64,000 nt of DNA from Pseudomonas viridiflava (GTDB taxonomy: Bacteria; Pseudomonadota; Gammaproteobacteria; Pseudomonadales; Pseudomonadaceae): contig NZ_UTVH01000016.1 of the NCBI RefSeq assembly GCF_900585905.1, positions 124,001 through 188,000 on the forward strand, written 5' to 3'. Positions within the stretch are counted from its first letter, which is position 1; every line of letters starts with the position of its first letter. The position numbers and the translations under genes are program-made. Of the stretch, positions 28,524-37,695 are shown piece by piece. The notes under the pieces are model-generated. The model made no database searches. It was not told the DNA's origin and saw only the letters and a list, made by a program, of their open reading frames with translations.

Positions 28524-28592
28524 TCTGGGCATGGCGTGTGGGATTTGAAGTTCGAGAAGCTGGGCTGACAGCGCCGACATACCTGTAGGAGC
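28524..28592 (+). pseudogene. second, diverged copy of the trmB 3' end
   Basis: This 69-base segment matches 28268-28336 at 61 of 69 positions. It encodes [12 protein letters not shown], a stop, and the same intergenic start as the real trmB end. Three differences within the codons are synonymous (GGG/GGC, CTG/TTG, AAA/AAG), which points to a separate allele rather than a fresh local duplication. It runs into a second REP. Confidence 0.8.
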
Positions 28593-28660
28593 CAACTTAT
28601 TGGCGAGACATGGTTCCTGCGAAACAGGGATGTCCCATCGCCAAAACGTTGGCTCTTACA
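28582..28660. repeat. degenerate REP palindrome
   Basis: The arms TAGGAGCCAACTTATTGGCGA and a mutated inverse (GCCAAAACGTTGGCTCTTACA) belong to the CAACTTGTTGG family but with several mismatches. It looks older than its relatives at 24900 and 27460. Confidence 0.7.
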
Positions 28661-28727
28661 TATCCTCTATTACGTCGCAACCGTGTTGGGGCAGAAGGAT
28701 TGCGACATCCCTTCATCTGGCTGCGCC

Positions 28728-29051
28728 TCACTTTCTGTCCGCAATCACCCCGATGAGCACCAGCACCACGATCAGTACGGGTGCCAGGCTGTAATTGTTG
28801 AACTGGCTCAGACCACGCAGGACCCAGGGCGTGGCGTAGATCAGCGCCGCGCCGCTGCCGATGATGACCAGCAACGCGACCAGCGGGATGCGCAAGGCAC
28901 CGCTGAAGCTGCCGATGCGGCCTTCAATCCAGCCTTTGACGTCGGCGCCGAACAGCACCAATAGACTGCCTACCAACGCCAGCGAAATTTCCGAAAGGTT
29001 GCTGCGGCTCCAGCGGGAAACGGTGGCGAGCAGGTCGAGTAGAAAATCCAT
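28728..29051 (-). CDS. DUF3392 family membrane protein
   Basis: A 107-residue protein with three hydrophobic segments (about residues 22-38, 52-72, 85-104), matching DUF3392. The function is unknown. It is the last gene of the minus-strand run starting at metX, nine bases after hemW, and the same order occurs in other pseudomonads. Confidence 0.8.
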   Translation of the reverse strand: MDFLLDLLATVSRWSRSNLSEISLALVGSLLVLFGADVKGWIEGRIGSFSGALRIPLVALLVIIGSGAALIYATPWVLRGLSQFNNYSLAPVLIVVLVLIGVIADRK

Positions 29052-29060
29052 TCAGATTCC

Positions 29061-30275
29061 TTAGATCAAAAAGTATTGCAGCAGGTCATTGAGGAACAGC
29101 TGACCGTGTTCGGTGGCGACCAGCCGTGCCGGATCAGCCTGCAGCAGGCCGCGTTGTTCGGCTTGCTGGCGGGCGTTGGTCAACGAATCGAGGCTTAGAC
29201 CGGTGCGCTGGCTAAATAATGCAGCGTCCACGCCATTTGTCAGGCGCAGGGCGTTCATCAGGAATTCGAACGGCAGCTCTTCCACGCTGAGCAGCTTTTC
29301 TCCCGCCTGAAATGGCTTGGCCGGGTTCAGATAGTCCTTGGGTAGGCGCGTTTTCCAGGTGCGCACGATGCGCCCGTCCGGATGGCTGAGCTTGCCATGG
29401 GCGCCCGCGCCGATGCCGATGAAGTCACCGAAACTCCAGTAATTGAGGTTATGCCGCGCGGGCTTGCCGGGCTGTGCGTAGGCCGACACTTCGTATTGCG
29501 CAAAGCCGTGCTGCGCCAGCAGCGATTGGCCAGCTTCCTGAATGTCCCAGAGGATGTCATCTTCCGGCAACGTCGGCGGCTGGTTCCAGAACACCGTGTT
29601 GGGCTCCAGGGTCAGCTGATACCACGACAGATGCGTGGGCTTGAGATCAATGGCCTGCTGCAGATCGCCCAGCGCATCTTCGGCTGACTGATCCGGCAGC
29701 CCATGCATCAGGTCCATGTTGAAATTATCGAAGCCCGCCTGGCGCGCCATGTCGGCGGCCCGAATCGCTTCGTCGCCGTTATGAATGCGCCCCAGAGCCT
29801 TGAGCTTGGCTTCCTGAAAGCTCTGAATGCCAATGGACAGACGATTGATGCCCAAACCGCGATAGGCGCTGAACTTGGCCTGCTCGAAGGTGCCGGGGTT
29901 GGCTTCCAGGGTGATTTCGATGTCGCTGGCAAAGCGGATGCGCTGTTCGACGCCCTTGAGCAGACGCCCCAGGGCATCGGCGCTGAACAGGCTGGGCGTG
30001 CCGCCGCCAAAAAAGATCGAGCTCAGTTCACGGCCGTGCGCATGGTGCAGGTCCTGATCCAGGTCGGCCAGCAGCGCGTCGATGTACTCCGCTTCCGGCA
30101 GCACCGGGCTTGCGGTGTGGGAATTGAAGTCGCAATACGGGCATTTGCGCACGCACCAGGGGATGTGGATGTACAGCGACAGCGGCGGCAGTTGTGGCAA
30201 CGCGGCGCGCGGGCTGCTTGATGAAAAGCCTTGTTCGCCAAGCCACAGCGGTGTTGCCGACTGATCAGGGGTCAT
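29061..30275 (-). CDS. hemW: radical SAM heme chaperone HemW
   Basis: A 404-residue radical SAM protein. The cluster motif [13 protein letters not shown] is near residue 41, followed by GGGTPSLF (~92) and the C-terminal HemW winged domain. It was formerly annotated as an oxygen-independent coproporphyrinogen oxidase. HemW proteins have been shown to bind and hand over heme rather than oxidise the porphyrin. Its start overlaps the rdgB stop (ATGA). Confidence 0.92.
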   Translation of the reverse strand: MTPDQSATPLWLGEQGFSSSSPRAALPQLPPLSLYIHIPWCVRKCPYCDFNSHTASPVLPEAEYIDALLADLDQDLHHAHGRELSSIFFGGGTPSLFSADALGRLLKGVEQRIRFASDIEITLEANPGTFEQAKFSAYRGLGINRLSIGIQSFQEAKLKALGRIHNGDEAIRAADMARQAGFDNFNMDLMHGLPDQSAEDALGDLQQAIDLKPTHLSWYQLTLEPNTVFWNQPPTLPEDDILWDIQEAGQSLLAQHGFAQYEVSAYAQPGKPARHNLNYWSFGDFIGIGAGAHGKLSHPDGRIVRTWKTRLPKDYLNPAKPFQAGEKLLSVEELPFEFLMNALRLTNGVDAALFSQRTGLSLDSLTNARQQAEQRGLLQADPARLVATEHGQLFLNDLLQYFLI

Positions 30276-30868
30276 TGCATGCCCAGACGCTGGCGCAGGA
30301 TGGCCATGGCGCGGGCGCGGTGGCTGAGCTGGTTCTTTTCAGCCGGGCTCAATTGCGCGCTGGAGCAGTCGCGCTCCGGCACCCAGAACAGCGGGTCATA
30401 GCCGAAGCCGTGTTCGCCGCTGGCGGCGGCCAGGATGCGTCCGTGCCAGAGGCCTTCGCACAGAATCGGCAGCGGGTCATCGGCGTGACGCACCAGCGCC
30501 AGGACGCAGACGAACTGGGCGCCACGCTGTTCGGCGGGCACGTCCTTGAGCGCTTCCAGCAGTTTGGCGTTGTTGGCAGCGTCGCCCTGGCCATCGGCGT
30601 AACGCGCCGAGTAGATGCCTGGCGCGCCGCCGAGGAAGTCCACTGCCAGCCCGGAGTCGTCGGCCAAGGCTGGCAAGCCGGACAGGCGTGAAGCGTTGCG
30701 GGCCTTGAGAATGGCGTTCTCGACGAAGGACAGGCCGGTTTCTTCGGGCTCCACGGTGCTGAATTCGCCAACTGAGCGCAGTTGCACACTGTCGCCGAGC
30801 ATGGCTTGGAGTTCTTTGAGTTTGCCAGCGTTGTGGCTGGCCAGTACGAGCTGCGCGAATGTCATCAT
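30272..30868 (-). CDS. rdgB: XTP/dITP pyrophosphatase
   Basis: A 198-residue Ham1-family enzyme that hydrolyses dITP, XTP and related non-canonical purine nucleotides and so keeps them out of DNA. The N-terminal [11 protein letters not shown] motif, the [11 protein letters not shown] block (~68) and C-terminal FGYDPLFW and SHRARAM motifs are present. It overlaps its neighbours on both sides by four bases, consistent with one operon. Confidence 0.95.
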   Translation of the reverse strand: MMTFAQLVLASHNAGKLKELQAMLGDSVQLRSVGEFSTVEPEETGLSFVENAILKARNASRLSGLPALADDSGLAVDFLGGAPGIYSARYADGQGDAANNAKLLEALKDVPAEQRGAQFVCVLALVRHADDPLPILCEGLWHGRILAAASGEHGFGYDPLFWVPERDCSSAQLSPAEKNQLSHRARAMAILRQRLGMQ

Positions 30869-31299
30869 GTGCCTGGATAGAGTTGCTGGTCGTAGCTGAA
30901 CGAATGACTGTCGTCACTGCCAGCCTTGACGCTTATATTGAAGGTATAGGTGTCGGCCTGACTGACCGGGACTTCAGCGATGTAGCTGATCGAACCGTGA
31001 TCCGCGACCTGCCTGAACGCCAGGGGGCTGCCTGCGCCTGCCAGCGCCTTGTAGCTGCCGGACACATTGGCGGGCAGCGGCTTGCCGTTTTTCAGCACAG
31101 TCACGTTGAGCAGGTTCAGGGCTTTACTGCGGGTCAGCCCCGCTGGCTTGGCCACGGCGGGCTGCAGCATGCTGGAAGCGAAGGCGTTGTAATAGACCGT
31201 GACCTCGCCAAACGACTCCTCACGGGTCGGCGGCGTGTGGTCAGCCGCGACCGCTGACAGACTGAAGGCACACAGCAACAGGATTGCAAGACGACGCAT
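30865..31299 (-). CDS. DUF4426 exported protein
   Basis: A 144-residue protein with a signal peptide (residues 1-19, AVA|AD) and a beta-rich domain matching DUF4426. The function is unknown. The ATG at 31299 is chosen because it starts at the signal peptide with a GAGGA site before it. It overlaps rdgB and is conserved between metW and rdgB in pseudomonads. Confidence 0.82.
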   Translation of the reverse strand: MRRLAILLLCAFSLSAVAADHTPPTREESFGEVTVYYNAFASSMLQPAVAKPAGLTRSKALNLLNVTVLKNGKPLPANVSGSYKALAGAGSPLAFRQVADHGSISYIAEVPVSQADTYTFNISVKAGSDDSHSFSYDQQLYPGT

Positions 31300-31333
31300 G
31301 ACGATCCTCCTCTCAACATTGAAATGTACTCCC

Positions 31334-31425
31334 CTGTAGGCGCTCACGAGCACCGCGAGGCAGCGATGGCGGTGTGTCAGGTAAACCGCTATCGCGGCCT
31401 CGCGGTGCTCGTGCGCTCCTACGGG
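31334..31425. repeat. REP inverted pair between metW and DUF4426 gene
   Basis: The arms GAGCACCGCGAGGCAGCGAT and GCGGCCTCGCGGTGCTC lie between CTGTAG and CTACGG. The right edge reaches into metW: the metW stop codon (TAG, complement of 31419-31421) lies inside the element. Confidence 0.85.
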
Positions 31426-32024
31426 GTTTGTCGTGGGCTGCTGACGCGATAAATGCCGATTTCACCCAGCAGGTTGGGCCACTGCTTACTGGCCCAGCCG
31501 TGCCGATGGTGTTGATCGACAGCCAGGCGGTCGATGACCTGGGCATCGCGGCCCCGGCACAGTTCTTCGAAATCCTCGAACGTGCAGAAGTGAATGTTTG
31601 GCGTGTTGTACCAGGTGTAGGGCAGAAAATCCGAGACCGGCATGCGGCCCTTGGTGGCCAGGTACCAGCGGCAGCGCCAATGGCCGAAATTGGGGAAGGT
31701 GATGATGCATTGCCTGCCCACGCGCAGCATTTCGTCGAGGATTCTGTCGGGGTAATGCACGGCCTGCAGCGCCTGGGTCATGACCACGATATCGAAACTG
31801 TGGCTGGCGAAGTTGCCCAGCCCTTTGTCCAGGTCCTGCTCGATGACGTTGACGCCCTTGCTGACGCAGCGGGCAATATTGTCAGCGTCGTTTTCCAGGC
31901 CGTAGCCGGTGACCTGCTTGTGGTCACGCAGCCAGGCCAGCAGTTCGCCGTCACCGCAGCCCAGGTCGAGTACGCGACTGCCCGCAGGGATCCATTCTTG
32001 GATGATTTCCAGATCGGCTCTCAT
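31419..32024 (-). CDS. metW: methionine biosynthesis protein MetW
   Basis: A 201-residue methyltransferase-fold protein with SAM-type motif VLDLGCGDGELLAWL (~18-32) and the family block FPNFGHWRCRWYLATKGRMPVSDFLPYTWY. MetW partners MetX and is needed for or stimulates homoserine acylation in Pseudomonas; methyltransferase activity is unproven. It begins seven bases after the metX stop. The last codons and the stop come from a REP element, so the C terminus may differ from relatives. Confidence 0.93.
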   Translation of the reverse strand: MRADLEIIQEWIPAGSRVLDLGCGDGELLAWLRDHKQVTGYGLENDADNIARCVSKGVNVIEQDLDKGLGNFASHSFDIVVMTQALQAVHYPDRILDEMLRVGRQCIITFPNFGHWRCRWYLATKGRMPVSDFLPYTWYNTPNIHFCTFEDFEELCRGRDAQVIDRLAVDQHHRHGWASKQWPNLLGEIGIYRVSSPRQTP

Positions 32025-32031
32025 GGCGTCC

Positions 32032-33171
32032 TCAAAGTGCAATTCGGTTCATGTAGCTGGAGAACGCCTGCAGGTAGCGCGGAATCGGGATCAGAAACGC
32101 GTCGTGACCCTGGGGGGCGTCGATTTCCAGGTAGCAGACGTTTTTCTTCGCGGCCATCAGGGCATCCACCAGCTCCCGCGAACGGGCAGGGGAGAAGCGC
32201 CAGTCTGTGGTGAACGACATCACGCAGAAATCTGCCGTGGCCGGGGCAAAGGTGGCAGCCAGGTCGTCATTGTGCGCGCCCGCGGGGTCGAAATAGTCCA
32301 GGGCTTTGGTCATCAGCAGGTAGGTGTTGGCATCGAAGCGGCCGGAGAACTCTTCACCCTGATAGCGCAGGTAGCTTTCAACCTGAAACTCCACGCTGTG
32401 GAAGTCGTAGTTGAGCTTTTCGCTCTTCAGGCCGCGGCCGAATTTTTCGCCCATGGAATCATCGGACAGGTAAGTGATGTGCCCGACCATGCGCGCCAGC
32501 ATCAGGCCGCGCTTGGGGATCACGCCAACTTCCTGGAAGTCGCCGCCGTGAAATTCCGGATCGGAAAGAATGGCCTGACGGGCGACTTCGTTGAAGGCGA
32601 TGTTCTGCGCGGACAGCTTGGGCGCCGAGGCAATGGCCAGACAGTGGCGCACGCGATCCGGGTAGGTCAGGGTCCATTGCAGCGCCTGCATGCCGCCCAG
32701 GCTGCCGCCGACCACCGCTGCCCATTGCGTGATGCCCAGCAGATCGGCCAGACGGGCCTGGCTGTGGACCCAGTCTTCCACCGTCAGCACCGGAAAGTTG
32801 GCGCCGAATGGCTTGCCGGTTTCCGGATCGATGCTGCTGGGGCCGGTAGAGCCATTGCAGCCACCCAGATTGTTCAGGCTGACGACGAAGAAGCGACGGG
32901 TGTCGATGGGCTTGCCGAGGCCGATGCAACTGTCCCACCAGCCGGGCTTGCGCTCGTCGACGCTGTGAAAGCCGGCTGCATGGTGATGACCGGAAAGGGC
33001 ATGGCAGATCAACACGGCATTGCTGCGCGCGGCGTTGAGCTGGCCGTAGGTTTCATAGACCAGATCATAGGCTGGCAACGAGCGACCGCAGGCCAATGCG
33101 AGGGGCTCGCTGAAATGGGCCAGTTGTGGCGTAACCAGACCGACAGAATCTTCGGGAAAGTCCGTGGACAT
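32032..33171 (-). CDS. metX: homoserine O-acyltransferase (succinyl type in Pseudomonas)
   Basis: A 379-residue alpha/beta-hydrolase-fold acyltransferase for the first committed step of methionine synthesis. The nucleophile elbow [20 protein letters not shown] is near residue 148, with the acid and histidine late in the chain (QGHDAFL, ~350). Pseudomonas MetX enzymes mainly use succinyl-CoA; the acyl specificity cannot be read with certainty here. It is the first gene of metX-metW-DUF4426-rdgB-hemW-DUF3392. Confidence 0.95.
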   Translation of the reverse strand: MSTDFPEDSVGLVTPQLAHFSEPLALACGRSLPAYDLVYETYGQLNAARSNAVLICHALSGHHHAAGFHSVDERKPGWWDSCIGLGKPIDTRRFFVVSLNNLGGCNGSTGPSSIDPETGKPFGANFPVLTVEDWVHSQARLADLLGITQWAAVVGGSLGGMQALQWTLTYPDRVRHCLAIASAPKLSAQNIAFNEVARQAILSDPEFHGGDFQEVGVIPKRGLMLARMVGHITYLSDDSMGEKFGRGLKSEKLNYDFHSVEFQVESYLRYQGEEFSGRFDANTYLLMTKALDYFDPAGAHNDDLAATFAPATADFCVMSFTTDWRFSPARSRELVDALMAAKKNVCYLEIDAPQGHDAFLIPIPRYLQAFSSYMNRIAL

Positions 33172-33580
33172 CGACCCTGCTCTCGCTTGAATGAGGCGTA
33201 AGTCTAAAGACCGCAGGGGGGAGGGGCAACCAAGGAATAATCAGGCCCGGATTCCATTTTGCTCTGGTTCAGGCAAAGAGATGTTCAGGTATACAGAAGC
33301 GACGCGTTGCCCACCCTGGCAGAGCTGAGTGACGCGGCGCGCGAGCGGGAATTCTGGTAACGCTGAAATCGTTATGCACATAGGGAGAGCCCTTAAAACC
33401 ATTGGCGATAAAACTTGGCGAGGCGCTGCGAAGATTATTCAAACCTCATGTATTTAAAGGCTTTTACAGCTGCTGAGTGGCCATATCCTGACCATTCGGA
33501 TGAATAGCTGACTAACGAAATCCCCAGGCTATCAACTTTTCATCAACAGACTTATCCACAGGCTGTGCACTGCATTACAG
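33172..33580. other. intergenic region upstream of metX
   Basis: This 409-base stretch holds the metX promoter side and the 3' flank of the methyltransferase gene. It contains a perfect DnaA-box-like TTATCCACA (33552-33560) near the methyltransferase stop and a short open stretch at about 33243-33357 without a start or family match. P. aeruginosa has yggT and proC next to metX; neither is here, so gene order breaks at this point. Confidence 0.4.
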
Positions 33581-34804
33581 TCAGGCCATTTGCGCGATCA
33601 GGAGCAAATTGCGGGGCGTGGTCTGGTGCGCGCAGAACGTGCCCACGGTGACGCTATAGCCCTGTTCGCGCAGGTACAGTGCGCGTTCGAGCACCAGCCA
33701 CAGCTCCAGTGGGCGACGGAACAGATTGCGCACCTGCTCCAGATTGCGCACCTGTGCCAGCCGCGCCCAACCGGCAGCTTCAAGGCTGCCCCAGTCCTGT
33801 TCAGCGAACGGGGGCAGATTCTTCAGCGCCGCCAGGTCGCGGCAATAGTCGGCAAACGATTTGTGCAGCCAGGCGCTGGGCAGTGAGGGAGTCGGCAGGT
33901 ACTCAGCGCTATCGCCTGACTGGCGCTGCAACAGGTCGAACCCCAGGCGACGCGCCATGGATTCATCGCGCTGGCGGCGTACGCGTGCGCCCGCAGTGAC
34001 CGTTTCGCTCAGCGGCAGGCCGAGCTCATCGCGGCTCAACTTCAGTGCGCTGGCGTGGCCTGCCTGAGACAACGGCTGAAAGTCCGGCGCGTCGATGCGG
34101 TTGTAGCAGCACGGCGCAATCGCCAGCTGACGACAACCGGCGTCGCTGGCCAGCCGCATCAGCTGCACATGCAGGTCGCCACAGGCGTGCAGCGCGACCG
34201 GGGTATGACAGGCGTGCAGGCGCTGCGCGGCATCGACGGCCATGACGTCCTGGTGCACGTGGGCGGCCGCAAGGTGCAGGCGTTCACTCAGGCGCTTGCC
34301 GCTGGCAATCAGCGCCGGGTCGTGTTCCAGGCAGGTCAGCTGTTGCCCAGGTTGCAGCAGGCGCCGCCCGAGATGCCCTTTGCCCGCGCACCAGTCCAGC
34401 CAGTGTTGCGCGCCATGATTGAAGTTCAGGCAACTGGCGAACGCTTCGATCTGCTGCCACTTGCGCCCCGGCACGTCCGCGCTCATCCGCGCCTGCACCG
34501 GCACCATGGCACTGGCGGGCAGCGGCGCAACCTCGCTCAGTCGCGCGGCTTCAAGGGCCAGGTGCGCGAAGGGGGCGGGCGCCGCCAGCGGCTCTGCACG
34601 AGTGTGGGCGTCCTCCGCCTGCTCGAGGGTGCGTTGCCGCAGCCAGTGGGCTAATTGTGGGTGCTCGCTTTCCCAAGGCAACTGCAGATGAGTGAACGGC
34701 TTGGGGCGCCAGAGCGACTGCCAGGCCAGCAGAAAGCTGTCCAGCTCAAGGAATCGGCTGAGCAGTTGCTGGTCATGCAGGGCGGTCTGTGGGGTGACGG
34801 TCAT
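33581..34804 (-). CDS. SAM-dependent methyltransferase, unknown substrate
   Basis: A 407-residue protein with a methyltransferase core in the middle: WLDWCAGKGHLGRRLL (~140) is the SAM motif. Later come LHACGDLHVQLMRLA (~207) and the CCYNRI block (~230), characteristic of the GSTCD-like Methyltransf_32 family. A direct repeat of 15 bases near 33729-33758 produces the internal duplication QVRNLEQVRN at about residue 355. Whether it acts on RNA, protein or small molecules is unknown. It appears monocistronic. Confidence 0.75.
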   Translation of the reverse strand: MTVTPQTALHDQQLLSRFLELDSFLLAWQSLWRPKPFTHLQLPWESEHPQLAHWLRQRTLEQAEDAHTRAEPLAAPAPFAHLALEAARLSEVAPLPASAMVPVQARMSADVPGRKWQQIEAFASCLNFNHGAQHWLDWCAGKGHLGRRLLQPGQQLTCLEHDPALIASGKRLSERLHLAAAHVHQDVMAVDAAQRLHACHTPVALHACGDLHVQLMRLASDAGCRQLAIAPCCYNRIDAPDFQPLSQAGHASALKLSRDELGLPLSETVTAGARVRRQRDESMARRLGFDLLQRQSGDSAEYLPTPSLPSAWLHKSFADYCRDLAALKNLPPFAEQDWGSLEAAGWARLAQVRNLEQVRNLFRRPLELWLVLERALYLREQGYSVTVGTFCAHQTTPRNLLLIAQMA

Positions 34805-34876
34805 GAGCGATATTCAAGGGAAGAAGGCTGGCTGCGCAGCTGCCAGCCTTGCCCATGATGGCATTGATCGACGCAA

Positions 34877-35638
34877 TCAAAGAATGCTGAAGGGAAAGTA
34901 CTTGTCGTTGATCTTCTTGTAGCTGCCGTCTTCGATGATTTCCTTGATCGCCAGATTGAGGCGCGCGCGCAATGGGTCGTTCAGGCGCACGGCGATGCCG
35001 ATCTTGTCGTTATCCAGCACCGGCTCGCCCTTGAATTCGAAGTTCAGACCGGCGTCGCCCTTGAGCCACTCGTAGCTGGGGTATTTGTCCGCCAGCAGCG
35101 CGTCGATGTGCCCGGCGGCGAGGTCGGCGTAGGCGTCTTCCTGGGTGTCGTAAAGACGCAGGGTGATGTCCATGCCCAGATTTTCCTGCAGCCAGGTCGC
35201 CGACAGCGTCGAGGCTTGCGCGCCGAGGGTCTTGCCCATCAGCGAGTCGCGAATCGAATCCTTGTCGGTCTTGATCTCGGTGCTCTTGGGCGCCACGAAC
35301 TGCAGCTTGCTGGTGTAGTAAGGCTCGGTGAAATCCACCTGCTGCAGGCGATCCGGGGTAATCGACATCGAGGAAATGATGAAGTCGAACGTGCCTTCAT
35401 TGAGCGCCGGAATGATGCCCTCCCATTCAGAGGTGACGACCTGGCATTCCACTTTCATCTTGGCACACAGGGCGTGGCCGATTTCGACATCGAAGCCAAC
35501 GGCCTGGCCACTGGCATCCTTCTGGTTGAACGGGGCATAAGCTCCTTCGACACCGAACTTCAAGGTCTCCACCGCAAAGGCACTGGTCGACAGCGCCAGA
35601 GCGGCGGCGATCAGCAGAAATTTTTTGTACATCTGCAT
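34877..35638 (-). CDS. ABC transporter amino-acid binding protein (lysine/arginine/ornithine type)
   Basis: A 253-residue periplasmic solute-binding protein. A signal peptide (residues 1-23, STSAFA) precedes the bilobed SBP_bac_3 domain (FGVEGAYAPFNQKDASGQAVGFDVEIGHALC). The fold and the FIISSMSITPDRLQQVDFTEPYY segment fit basic-amino-acid binding proteins (ArgT/HisJ/AotJ group). The ATG at 35638 has GGAGCA before it. No permease or ATPase gene is adjacent, so it is an orphan binding protein or pairs with a distant transporter. Confidence 0.82.
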   Translation of the reverse strand: MQMYKKFLLIAAALALSTSAFAVETLKFGVEGAYAPFNQKDASGQAVGFDVEIGHALCAKMKVECQVVTSEWEGIIPALNEGTFDFIISSMSITPDRLQQVDFTEPYYTSKLQFVAPKSTEIKTDKDSIRDSLMGKTLGAQASTLSATWLQENLGMDITLRLYDTQEDAYADLAAGHIDALLADKYPSYEWLKGDAGLNFEFKGEPVLDNDKIGIAVRLNDPLRARLNLAIKEIIEDGSYKKINDKYFPFSIL

Positions 35639-36115
35639 GGGTGTTGCTCCGGTTGCAATTGCAGGGCTTGAGACGCGGCGGTGAGACGCCTGCTGTTCGA
35701 CAGGAGATACCGGCAAATGTCGCGATTGTCCTCAAGCATTTGTTTAGGTTCTGTGTCCGTTTAATCGCGGCCGCGTCGGAGTCAGCCCTGTATCGGCCGC
35801 AGCGGCGCAATGCGTAGCACGGGTGCCGGCGTTTAAACGCGGGCACTCGAATGGAGCGCCGTCTGACAGCGAGTGGGTATTTATGGTGCGTGTTGATCAG
35901 GCGACCCTGTGCACATAAGTAACAAAACGTGTCACAAGAGCGCTGAAACGTTTCTCTCCAGCACCTGCATGGCCGCGCTACGCCTAGCGTTTCCTTGAGC
36001 GACGTCGTTTCTGAATCATTCTGGCGCAGAATTTGCGTCAAGAATAAAAAACAGTCCGTTTCTTTCCTTTGACGAAAGCCATTCGGGCAGTCGCTCCTCA
36101 CGCAAAGGTAGTTTT
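35639..36115. other. divergent promoter region, binding protein / gabP
   Basis: This 477-base segment carries the promoters of the minus-strand binding-protein gene and plus-strand gabP. A sigma-54 site is visible near its right end (separate entry). No gene is supported in it; it shows no REP. Confidence 0.5.
36022..36036 (+). promoter_or_regulatory. sigma-54 (RpoN) promoter before gabP
   Basis: TGGCGCAGAATTTGC has the invariant GG (-24) and GC (-12) with the required ten bases between, and matches TGGC and TTGC of the consensus. It lies about 80 bases before the gabP ATG. RpoN control is common for nitrogen-source transporters in Pseudomonas. Confidence 0.6.
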
Positions 36116-37507
36116 ATGAGCAGCATTGGCAACACTTCAGAACTCGAACAAGGACTCAAACCCCGGCACATCACCATGCTGTCGATTGCTGGCGTGATTG
36201 GCGCCGGTCTGTTCGTCGGTTCCGGGCACGCCATCGCTGAAGCAGGCCCCGCCGTGCTGCTGGCGTATGCCGCGGCCGGCACGCTGGTGGTGCTGGTCAT
36301 GCGCATGCTCGCGGAAATGGCCGTCGCGTCGCCGGACACCGGTTCGTTCTCGACCTACGCTGATCGCGCCATCGGCCACTGGGCCGGTTTCACCATCGGC
36401 TGGCTGTACTGGTGGTTCTGGGTACTGGTGATTCCGCTGGAAGCCAACGCCGCAGCCACCATTCTGCATGCGTGGTTCCCGAACATCGCGATCTGGGTGT
36501 TCACCCTGGTCATCACCTTGCTGCTGACCGTGACCAACCTGTTCAGCGTGAAGAATTACGGTGAGTTCGAGTTCTGGTTCGCGCTGATCAAAGTGGTCGC
36601 GATCATCGCCTTCGTGCTGCTGGGCCTGGCTGCGATTTTCGGCCTGCTGCCCACCAGCCAGGTCAGTGGCGTCAGCCATCTGTACGACACCCAGGGCTTT
36701 TTGCCCAACGGTATGGGCGCGGTGCTGGCAGCGATGCTGACCACCATGTTCTCGTTCATGGGCACCGAAATCGTCACCATCGCGGCGGCTGAGTCGAAGA
36801 ACCCTGAAAAGCAGATCACCAAGGCCACCAATTCGGTGATCTGGCGCATCGCGCTGTTCTATCTGGTGTCGATCTTCATCGTCGTGTCGCTGGTGCCATG
36901 GAACGACAGCCGCCTGGCAGACGTCGGCTCCTATCAGACCGTACTGGATGTCATGGGCATCCCCAACGCCAAGCTGATCGTCGATATCGTAGTGCTGATT
37001 GCCGTGACCAGCTGCCTCAACTCGGCGCTCTATACCGCGTCGCGCATGCTGTTTTCACTGGGTAAGCGCGGCGATGCGCCAGCGGCGTCCACGCGCACCT
37101 CGAAGAGCGGCACGCCTTACTGGGCGGTGATCATGTCGACGGCTGCCGCATTCCTCACCGTGTTCGCCAACTACTTGGCCCCCGCCGCAGTGTTCGACTT
37201 CCTGCTGGCAAGCTCCGGCGCCATTGCGCTGCTGGTGTATCTGGTGATTGCCGTGTCGCAGTTGCGCATGCGCCAGAAGAGCATCGCGGCGGGCGAAGTG
37301 CTGTCGTTCCGCATGTGGTTGTTCCCGTACCTGACCTGGGCGGTGATTGTGTTCATCGTCGGGGTGCTGGGCATCATGCTGGTGCAGGAAGCGCACCGCC
37401 TGGAGATCCTCGCCACGGGCCTGCTGAGCCTGGCGGTCATCGCCACCGGCATCCTGATTGCACGCCGTCGCAAGGGCGAAAGGGCTGGCAAGACGGTGTT
37501 GAATTGA
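36116..37507 (+). CDS. gabP: GABA permease (APC family)
   Basis: A 463-residue amino-acid permease with 12 hydrophobic segments and the AAT-type N terminus (LKPRHITMLSIAGVIGAGLFVGSGHAI). Conserved APC motifs EMAVASPDTGSFSTYA (~70) and MGTEIVTIAAAESKNPEKQITKA (~215) are present. Similarity is best to GabP, which imports gamma-aminobutyrate with protons. A TGAG-spaced TAGTTTT leader and the upstream sigma-54 site suggest nitrogen control. It stands alone and ends at a terminator. Confidence 0.85.
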   Translation: MSSIGNTSELEQGLKPRHITMLSIAGVIGAGLFVGSGHAIAEAGPAVLLAYAAAGTLVVLVMRMLAEMAVASPDTGSFSTYADRAIGHWAGFTIGWLYWWFWVLVIPLEANAAATILHAWFPNIAIWVFTLVITLLLTVTNLFSVKNYGEFEFWFALIKVVAIIAFVLLGLAAIFGLLPTSQVSGVSHLYDTQGFLPNGMGAVLAAMLTTMFSFMGTEIVTIAAAESKNPEKQITKATNSVIWRIALFYLVSIFIVVSLVPWNDSRLADVGSYQTVLDVMGIPNAKLIVDIVVLIAVTSCLNSALYTASRMLFSLGKRGDAPAASTRTSKSGTPYWAVIMSTAAAFLTVFANYLAPAAVFDFLLASSGAIALLVYLVIAVSQLRMRQKSIAAGEVLSFRMWLFPYLTWAVIVFIVGVLGIMLVQEAHRLEILATGLLSLAVIATGILIARRRKGERAGKTVLN

Positions 37508-37526
37508 TGATTTGATTTAGCGCAGC

Positions 37527-37566
37527 AAAAAAACGGCCGCGATCAGCAATGATCGCGGCCGTTTTT
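37527..37566 (+). terminator. rho-independent terminator of gabP
   Basis: The stem ACGGCCGCGATC/GATCGCGGCCGT is preceded by seven A and followed by five T. It is perfect over at least 12 base pairs and could also stop minus-strand transcripts. Confidence 0.92.
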
Positions 37567-37589
37567 GTTTGGTCTATAAGGCACATTGT

Positions 37590-37680
37590 CTGTAGGAGCG
37601 CACGAGCAGCGCGAGGCCGCGATAGCGTTTTGCCTGACACGCCGCCATCGCGGCCTCGCGCTGCTCGTGCGCTCCTACAG
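37590..37680. repeat. REP inverted pair
   Basis: The arms TAGGAGCGCACGAGCAGCGCGAGGC and its inverse face each other across a ~25-base spacer between gabP and the DUF3010 gene. They are almost perfectly complementary. Confidence 0.9.
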
Positions 37681-37695
37681 CACCGGAGCGTTGGT

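Noticed and set aside
33243..33357. Short open stretch upstream of metX ending REFW
   Set aside because: It reads somewhat like coding sequence but has no start codon apart from TTG, no ribosome site and no recognisable family.
33552..33560. DnaA box TTATCCACA as part of a replication origin
   Set aside because: It is a single box; isolated matches also occur near 46525 and 49587. There is no cluster, AT-rich stretch or dnaA/dnaN nearby.
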